From Neurospora crassa OR74A (taxonomy: Eukaryota; Ascomycota; Sordariomycetes; Sordariales; Sordariaceae): a stretch of 64,000 nucleotides of DNA. Position 1 is the stretch's first letter. Each line of letters begins with the position of its first letter. The notes under the pieces are model-generated. The model worked only from the letters and a program-made list of their open reading frames with translations, was not told where the DNA came from and searched no databases. This document shows positions 56,768 to 64,000 of the stretch, one piece after another. Where the stretch lies: positions 4,216,001 to 4,280,000 of the forward strand of contig NC_026502.1 of the NCBI RefSeq assembly GCF_000182925.2. The letters run 5' to 3'. The position numbers were made by a program, and so were the translations under genes.

Positions 56768-59266
56768 ATGGACGACGGCGACAACATGGCTCACAACAAC
56801 AGCGAAATCGACGACAAGACATCATCATGGCCACCTGAAAAGGTCGCCGCCGACTTCCATGGTATCGACGAGAAGCACCCCGACGGTCAGGGCAGCGTCG
56901 ATCCCGAGTCGCTGGAGGGAGAGACCGGCCCGCTGGAGACGGCCGAGGATATCGTCACCCACGTCATTGCCGTCGACGATGACCCGTCCTTGAGCCCATG
57001 GACCTTTCGCATGTTCTTTGTCGGTGAGTACCTAACCATCAATCATATCAGTGCTTCTCGGTGAAAAAATGCTAATGGAATAATACAGGTGTGGGCCTTT
57101 CAGTCTTCGGCGGTGTCTTGCAGGAAATCATGTACTTCAAGCCCCAGGTCGTTTATGTGTCCGTCATGTTCTTGACCGTCCTCGCCCAGGCTTTGGGTAC
57201 AGCGCTGTCTCAGCTTATCCCGAGAAAAGGTGCCATCGGCCGCTTCCTCAACCCGTTTCCCTGGAACCGCAAGGAGCACACGGCTGCCGTCCTCATGGCC
57301 TCGGCGGCTTCGGTATCGGCCCTTTCCACCGAAGCCCTGTCGGTGCAGGAGCTGTGGTACGGCGGCTACCCCAGTACCGCAGCCGGCGTCTTCATCACCC
57401 TGTCCTCTCAGCTCATCGGCTACGGTGCCGCTGGCATGATGCGCTCTGTTCTGCTGTACCCGACCAAGATGTTGTACCCTGCCAACCTGCCCATCACCAC
57501 CGTCATGGAGACCCTGCACAAGCCCAAGGCCGAGACGGCCAAGCGCTTCAAGGTCTTTTGGATCATCTTCGTCGCCATCTTCTGCTGGGAGTGGTTCCCC
57601 GAGTACATCTTCCCCATCCTGTCCGCCGTGTCCATCTTCTGCTTAGCCGACCAGAACAATGCCGTCTTCACCAACCTCTTTGGCGGTTCGCAGGGTAACG
57701 AGGGCATGGGCTTTCTCAACATCTGTTTCGATTGGAACTACATCGCCGGCTTCGGCTCCCCGCTGTGGATGCCCCTGCAGACTCTCACCAACAGCTTCAT
57801 CGGCTACCTCGGCGGCATCATCCTGTCCATGGGTCTCTACTACAGCAACATCTGGCGAGGCATGGACTTCCCCTTCATGTCCCAGCTTCTGTACGACGGC
57901 AGCTCTAACTCGACCAACTACGTGGTCTATAACGAGACCCTCATCATGAACTCGGACTTCACCATTGACACTGACGCCGTCGATAAGGTTGGCGTCCCGT
58001 ACCTGACTGCCACGTACGTCAACTACCTCATCACCACCAACGCCAGTCTCACCGCCACCCTGATCCACATGCTCCTTTGGAACTACGACGACGTCAGCAA
58101 GGCCTGGAGCTGGATCACTCTCGACAAGCTCAAGTCGCTGCTTAAGCCATCCACGTACTTCTTCTGGAAGTCCACCGGGGCCCGGACTGAAGTCGAGAAG
58201 GAGGCGATTCGCCAGGACCCAACCATCGACCCCCATTACCGTCTAATGGTCGACTACGACGAGGTGCCCAGCAGCTGGTACTTTGTCGTCTTTGTTATCA
58301 GCATTATCGTCGGTATCGTCTGCCTCTACGTCATGAAGTCGACTTTGCCGTGGTGGGGATTCATCATCGGCACCCTCCTCCTGATCGTGCTCATCATCTT
58401 CTTCGGTGCCCAGTCCGCCATCACGGGCTTTACCGTCAACATGCAGCCAGTCATGCAAATGCTAGCGGGCTACATGTTTCCCGGCAAGCCATTAGGTACG
58501 TACCTCAACTTCAATCCCACCTCCAAAACCAATCTCAGTACTAATCTCCTTCTGTCCCATAGCAAACATGTACTTCACAACCTACACCTACAACGGTCTT
58601 TCCCAAGGCATCCTCCTCCTTCGCGACCTCAAACTCGCCCAGCAAAACAAACTCTCCCCCCGCGCCACCTTCACCACGCAAATGGTCGGGTGCGTCATCG
58701 GCGCCCTTCTCAACTACGTAATGATGATCAGCATCGTCAAGAACCAGGCTCCCCTCCTCAAGTCCGCCGAGGGAAGCAACGTCTGGTCCGGCGCCCAAGT
58801 CCAGCAATTCAACACGCTCGCCATCGCCTGGGCCATCGCCCCCAAAATGTTCTCCATCGGCGCCCGCTACCAGTGGGTCACGGCCGCCTACCTCGTTGGC
58901 TTCCTTGCCCCTTTGCCCTTTTATATCATGCACCGCTTCGTCTTCCCCCGCCAGCGCATCTGGTCGTATCTCAACACGTCCATCATCCTGTGGTACCTAG
59001 GCGAACTGTTTGTCGGTCTTAATGCGTCGATTACAAGTTATTATATCTTGGGTGCCTTTGGACAGTTTTACCTCCGTCGGTATAGGCCGCAGTGGTTCGT
59101 CAAGTGGAATTACTTGGTTTCGGCTGCGCTGGATGGTGGGACCCAGGTCATGATTTTCATTGCGACGTTTGCTGTCTTTGGTGGGTCGGGCAAGGCGGTG
59201 CCGTTTCCCGAGTGGGCGGGGAATCATCCGAATAACTTGGATTATTGCAAGTATAACTCTAGTTAG
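56768..59266 (+). CDS. OPT-family oligopeptide transporter
   Basis: Three exons are inferred: 56768-57023, 57089-58495 and 58563-59266, with 65- and 67-nt introns in frame, giving 788 residues. The hydrophilic acidic N-terminus (about 60 residues) is followed by DPSLSPWTFRMFFVG and VGLSVFGGVLQEIMYFKPQ, the first membrane helix of OPT proteins. Other family blocks are LYPTKMLYPANLPITTVMETLH, FPEYIFPILSAVSIFC, GSQGNEGMGFLNICFDWNYI, MSQLLYDGSSN, MQMLAGYMFPGKPLANMYF with YTYNGLSQGILLLRDLKLAQ, and WSYLNTSIILWYLGELFVGLN, then PQWFVKWNYLVSAALDGGTQ near the end. About 14-16 membrane helices are expected. It would take up tetra/pentapeptides or glutathione by proton symport at the plasma membrane. The substrate class is not resolvable. 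Confidence 0.93.
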
Positions 59267-59514
59267 AGGAGGTGGTGGGGAAAATGCCTGGTGTCTCCGG
59301 TGTAGGTGAAGGGGGATGTCATTATTCTCATCTTGTGGTACTTGTAGATTTCGTATAATATAAGTAGCCATTGCGGGTTCTCAAGCGGTGCTGTTCAGAT
59401 GTGCGACGATCAAAGAGACTCTCGATACCATGGGAAGCAATAGGGAGTAAGTAAGGAAGATTAGGGAGTAAACCAAGATCTATTCTTGCAAGTGGAAAGA
59501 TTGTAATAGCGTGC

Positions 59515-62011
59515 CTAATCCGAGCTCGAGCTGGAGTCATACTCCAAGCCTGCCTCTTTAAGTGCAAGGCTGATTAGCTTAACAACTGCAACATGATTCC
59601 TGCCTCTCGCACGATCTAACGCTGTCTTCCCCTGATCATCCCGAATAGTTAGGTCAACCTTGCTATTATCAAGGAGCACCTTGACAGCCGCCTCGGTATG
59701 CCTATACCTTGCCGCACAATGCAGCGCTGTCTGTCCATGCCCATCCGGAATATTTGGATCAACCTTGTAAGTGTTGAGAAACAGATCAACAAGTGCCTCG
59801 TGCCCACTTTCTGCCGCCACATGCACCGCTGTCTTTTTGTCGTATAGATAGTGCGCATCAACCTTGCCAGTATTAAGAAGCTTCTCAGCGTTCGCTATAT
59901 AGCCATATGCCGTGGCAGCCCACAGTGCGTTCTGTAGCTCCTCTTGCCCATTCAAGTTGACATGGTCGGGGTCGGTAAGGAATTTTGCAACCATGTCATG
60001 ATGGAATATTGTCGCGTGCTTTAAAAGCCTCCATTGGCCTCTCTCCTCAATCGCTTGATATATTCTTGCTTCCAACTTCTTTGCATCTTCATTCTCCCAA
60101 TCCTCGGGGTCTAGCCAATCCTTATTTAGGGTGTTCATGCTCTTCAATGCCCGATCAAGAAACGCGACTTCTTCCTGAATATGCTTGTATGCAGCTTCGA
60201 TCTGTTCCCCCTCTTCTAGCGCCAATCTGACAGTTCGTATCTTAGACGCCGCATCTAAACAACCTCTCAACTCTGCCTTTGAATGTCCTGCTACGGGATA
60301 GCGTGCAAAGTAGTCATGGTCGTTATCTTCGGGCTGCGTGTCTGGATCCATATCCCAATCCCAACTAAGTCGAAAGTCGTGAGGAAAGACCTTTACTGAT
60401 TGTAAAAGTTCTGACCACTTGACTTCGCCAGTCGCAGCTTGTGAATCGTCTTCTAGGTAAACTGCAATCTTTATCACCACCCAGTGATAGTTGCACGGCC
60501 TGAGGATCGTGGGTCTTGATGCTCCCTGAAGAAGGTAGACTGTATCGTTTTTTTGGATGGATTTTGCGGTGGTCAGGAGGGACCAGCGAGAGACCGGTAC
60601 ATCGAAGACCTTCCTCCAGGTGATGACCACATCTTGTCTGTCTTCCCAAGTAGCATTTTTCTGGACCGAGGACACTTGACCAAGGACGCAGCCCTTGCCC
60701 TCAATAAAGGCAATCTCCTGGTTGTCCCAGAGGCCTACAGAGACCAGTTCGGATAGAGAGAAGTGGATGACTTTGTTGAGGAGTTGTACCCACGAAATCG
60801 TGTAGTCGGCCGACAATCCTGCTGCTGTTGGATTATCAGAGCACATGCCAAGTAAGGCATATACTTTGTCGTGACGTTCCGTAGCTTGGCGGCTGCGGTA
60901 CATGTCGATCAGTTCACCCAAAGGGCGTATATCAAGAGAAAAATTGTCCGTCTCAGAGGTGGTTGCGTATCTGGGCCGGAAGATTGCGCCCCTGATGAGA
61001 TAGGTTGCCGAAAGGATTCGAGCCCGCACGTCTGCGCGGAGACCACCGAGGAGGTCCAATGCATTCAGGCCTGAACAGAAAGCAAAACCGTCAAGCTCAG
61101 CAGAACCACACTTGATCAGGATATGGCGAGCCGCGCCAACTTCTTGAAGCACCTGCATCAATCTGTCAGTATCCTTACTCTAGTCGTTATTTTTTGACAT
61201 TGGTTCCCTTACCCAGATGCGCTGAAACCACGATCGTTGAAGCAGTGGAAGGATTCCCACTTTATCGTACATGTATGATGGTCTTTTAGGCAGCTCCACG
61301 TCGGCTGCGATGCGTAAGTTTTCGAGCGCTTGGCCGCTATCGGCTGCCTCCTCTCCAAGCCAAACAACGACGCGAGTTGCTTTGGCGTAGATCTTGGCCA
61401 TGTATTGAACTTGGTGTCCTTTTTCCTCGGGGTCTTCTTGGTTGATGCAAATGGCATCTATCCATATCGTTCGTTCAATGGACGGGTCTCGAAGATGCAA
61501 CAGCGCCGCGTACAGGTTTTCCCCGACGGCCAAGTCGCATCCGTCTATGAAAATGGAACGAGGCTTGCCCCCAGAGCCCCACACGTAGGATAAGGCCTCG
61601 TACGGGCGAGTGCCTCTTGAGTCCAATACGGCGCAGAAGAGCCGACAGTGTATTGCGCCGTCGTCGTTTTCATGCGGCAACAGTTGAAGCAAGCGAATCT
61701 GGCCACGTAACAAAGGGATCCTGTGATATAGTTCCTTGATAGGTGTTGGCGTTTTTTCGAAATGCCATAGGGAAGAACACAAGTAAGCTCACCTGCTTCT
61801 GCCTTTGGACGCGCGCGGGTAAGCTAGTGGTAGTGGTACCCACGCCGGCGGACAACTGTGTATGGGCGGACCCGGCTAGAAACCTGGGGACGCGTATACG
61901 GGTAGCGAGTTTAGCGAAAGTGGCGGGGACTCGTTGCAGAGGTGCAGAGCGAGACTGCTCTTGGCCCTTATCGTCTTCCTGACCCTTCGTATTGTGAAGT
62001 TGTTGAGACAT
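59515..62011 (-). CDS. HET-domain protein with C-terminal ankyrin repeats
   Basis: Three exons are inferred on the minus strand: 62011-61793, 61734-61213 and 61152-59515. Introns of 58 and 60 nt are in frame and the product is 792 residues. The first 73 residues are basic and Ser/Thr/Gln-rich. The HET domain runs about 118-265: YEALSYVWGSGG, IWIDAICINQEDPEEKGHQV, MAKIYAKATRVVVWLG and, across the second intron, RSWFQRIWVLQEVGAAR. The middle has RQATERHDKVYALLGM, typical of the region after HET. The last 150 residues hold three to four ankyrin repeats (KKTAVHVAAESGHEALVDLF, GQTALHCAARYRHTEAAVKVLL, GKTALDRARGRNHVAVVKLI), ending in an acidic/Ser tail. HET-ankyrin proteins are common in ascomycetes; the repeats are probably the sensing part. 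The frame is intact. Confidence 0.9.
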
Positions 62012-63387
62012 AATAGCTTGAGGGAACGGCCGAGATGAGGCACTCGAGGATGCTCGTGTTGTGCGAGAGGCAGCGATTGTTCTGCTTCACCATGTCAGGC
62101 GAGGTAATGTACCAGCGGCGGCCTGGCACATAACTTGGAGGGGGGTGGCGCGGGTAGGTAGGGCTGTCAACAACCAAGCCGTTGCGATAACCAGAGGGGA
62201 GCGGACAATGCATTGGTGCCTTAGTCTACCTTTCATTTTCATTGGGACCCGTGGGCGCATGTAACCTGACCTGAATTAATCGAGAGCGGCAACCAATGGG
62301 GAAGATTGTACTAGGTTTGGATTAGTCTGGTGGAAGAAGAGACGGGGGATTGGATGCCAGTCCGCCGCCATATATGTAGTGTACATACCCGAATACTAAA
62401 ACGTAATAGTGGGGGGCGACTTCCCCCCCCCACGGCATCGCTGCCTGCTTCAAGTCCGACACCTCTACGCCTTTACCAGGGAAAAAAACAAAAAAAAAAG
62501 AATGAATGTTTGGCGTAATACTTACAGCTTCCAGAAAACTAGAGTTTTCCTACCTACCAATCTAAAAGCTGCTCTTTGGTAGAGATTTGTCATCTACTGC
62601 TCATCTGCACTAGTGGTGGATTTCACAAGGTTATATACTGTTGTTCAACCTTTCTCCCCCGGCAGAGGTACATGGGTCACCTCGGAGCTGCTCATTGCTT
62701 CGTGACCCGTGATCAGCACACACTTCATACAATAACAGATAACGGTTCCATTTGGTAAAAGAAAGGCACAGCGTTGGTTATTTAATGTAAGCTGTTACCA
62801 CTCGACAGGGTGACCTTGCCTTGGACCAGGGACCATGTCCACACACGATTGGAGAGTGCCAAGAAGTGCCAAGACATGGTGATGGCTTCATGTTCAAATT
62901 GTAAGCGCTATCATGACTGATGACTGTTCTTTTTCTGAACAAAAAAAAAAAGGAAAAAGCAAAGGGGAATCGCACGGTCAAAACGGTCGCAAACTAGCAT
63001 TTCTTGGTCAACAAAGCAGAAATATTACAGTCGAGTCATGACTACATTATTCTAAAAAAGTATGTACAGCGCAATTATATCATTAGTCCGTCCGTCCGTC
63101 CGTCCAACCGTCCATCCGCGTATCGTGGTATCGTAAAATCTATAGGTAGGTAAACAACTCTTCTCCTTTGCAAGCCGGCAAGTTTCAACCAAATTATCCA
63201 CACCCATGCACCCAGCCACCTATCCGCCGATAGATTAAGCTTTCCTCCAGTCGTAAAATATCATTTCCCACATTACTTACTCAAAACAAATCCCATATTC
63301 CGGTGCGTTCCGTTATCCGCACATCAACAAAAAGTTCGTCAATCAGAACTTCGGAGAAGACAAAAAAAAAAAGAAAGAAAAAAAAGC
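62012..63387. other. intergenic region
   Basis: About 1.4 kb lies between the start of the HET-ankyrin gene and the 3' end of the membrane protein gene, both on the minus strand. It contains short homopolymer runs (A-runs near 62480 and 62940) and a GTCC microsatellite at 63088-63105. No gene is supported. Confidence 0.5.
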
Positions 63388-64000
63388 TTAGACGACCGCC
63401 TTGGCCGTCTCGCTACCACCACCATGTGCACCCACCGCCACCGTCTCCGGTTGCGCCGCCTGACCGGCCGCCACCGCACCTTCCGCTCCCGTGACCACAT
63501 CCGCGGCCGTCTCGTCGCTGAACCTGAGATCTTCTTCGAGGGCAACGGTATCCTGGATCTTCATCCAGATGACAGGCGCGGCAATGAGGAGGGCACCGCC
63601 TAGGAGACCCCACTGTGACAGACAGAAACCAATCCAGTCAGTGTTTGTAAACAAAAAAGAGGATAAGAGGATGGATGGATGGATGGATGGGGAGATGTAA
63701 ACAAACGTACAGTAGCACCAAAAATGTGATCAAAGGGCTTCTTCAACCCGTCCAACCGCCAAAACACAGCGGCGCCAGCGCTCTGAAGACCCTTGTAGAA
63801 ACCGGCGAGGTTGGCGGCCTTGCGGCCGGAGTTGGAGAGAGCGCCCATGTACCTGTTGTAACGAAAGTCTGTTAGTCTTTTGGCCACTTTTTTTTTGTTG
63901 TTGTTGTATACCGCCAACCCGTCCAGGAAAAAAGGGGAGTGTAACTCACCAGTAAATGCAAGTCTGCCACGCGGCATCGAAAAACCCATAAAACATGTAC
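63388..64000 (-). CDS. DUF895/UNC93-like membrane protein, C-terminal part (5' end outside window)
   Basis: Three exon pieces are seen: 64000-63950 (runs off the window), 63852-63711 and 63612-63388. Introns of 97 and 98 nt fall in frame. The pieces read MFYGFFDAAWQTCIYW, then YMGALSNSGRKAANLAGFYKGLQSAGAAVFWRLDG, then WGLLGGALLIAAPVIWMKIQDT followed by a polar tail of about 50 residues ending ETAKAVV. The order matches the last three membrane helices of the fungal DUF895 / UNC93-like branch of the MFS (FYGxxDAxWQ, GFYKGxQSAGAA, PVxWMKxxD). Substrate or role is unknown. An ATGG microsatellite lies in the last intron (63671-63690). Confidence 0.85.
63671..63690 (+). repeat. ATGG microsatellite
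   Basis: Five tandem ATGG units within the last intron of the membrane protein gene. Confidence 0.8.

Overview
The window is chromosomal DNA of a filamentous ascomycete, most likely a Sordariales fungus close to Neurospora or Sordaria. The evidence is the short introns (55-130 nt) with GTAAGT-type donors and CTAAC/CTGAC branch sites, three HET-domain genes, a Zn2Cys6 regulator, secreted plant-cell-wall enzymes, an intron-bearing tRNA gene, and a 21-kb AT-rich block with the marks of repeat-induced point mutation (RIP). The species call rests on recognition only. The exon structures were traced by hand and have no transcript support.

Left arm (1-25.4 kb): the C-terminal end of a HET protein; a short-chain dehydrogenase; an 802-aa protein resembling an uncharacterised bacterial family; a glycine-zipper/Lys-rich small protein (minus); a complete HET-domain gene; tRNA-Arg(CCU) with a 14-nt intron (minus); a conserved fungal protein whose Cys-rich tail lies in a shifted frame (minus); a 2307-aa fusion of a UPF1-like helicase, an NFX1-type Cys-rich region and three CbxX-type AAA+ modules; and a six-exon MFS sugar transporter (minus).

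Centre (25.46-46.47 kb): a gene-free island almost entirely depleted of CpA/TpG and filled with TpA, broken by four 100-N assembly gaps. It is bounded by near-identical inverted repeats of about 70 bp. I read it as a nest. The host is a DNA transposon of about 4.3 kb carrying a Tc1/mariner-like transposase relic and a second, convergent gene relic. It was split by a Ty3/Gypsy-type LTR element (339-bp LTRs, ATATT target duplication), which was in turn invaded by a second LTR element on the opposite strand. The inner part holds satellite-like tandem arrays. All of these are fossils.

Right arm (46.5-64 kb): a 1,6-anhydrosugar kinase of the AnmK/levoglucosan kinase family; a Zn2Cys6 transcription factor; an APH-fold kinase gene with an in-frame internal stop; a secreted GH54 alpha-L-arabinofuranosidase next to a secreted type-D feruloyl esterase (both plus strand); an OPT oligopeptide transporter; a HET-ankyrin protein (minus); and the 3' end of a DUF895/UNC93-like membrane protein (minus) running off the window.

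The arabinofuranosidase and esterase would act together on feruloylated arabinoxylan outside the cell, and the sugar and peptide transporters and the anhydrosugar kinase fit a saprotrophic lifestyle. The HET genes fit accessory chromosome regions next to repeats.
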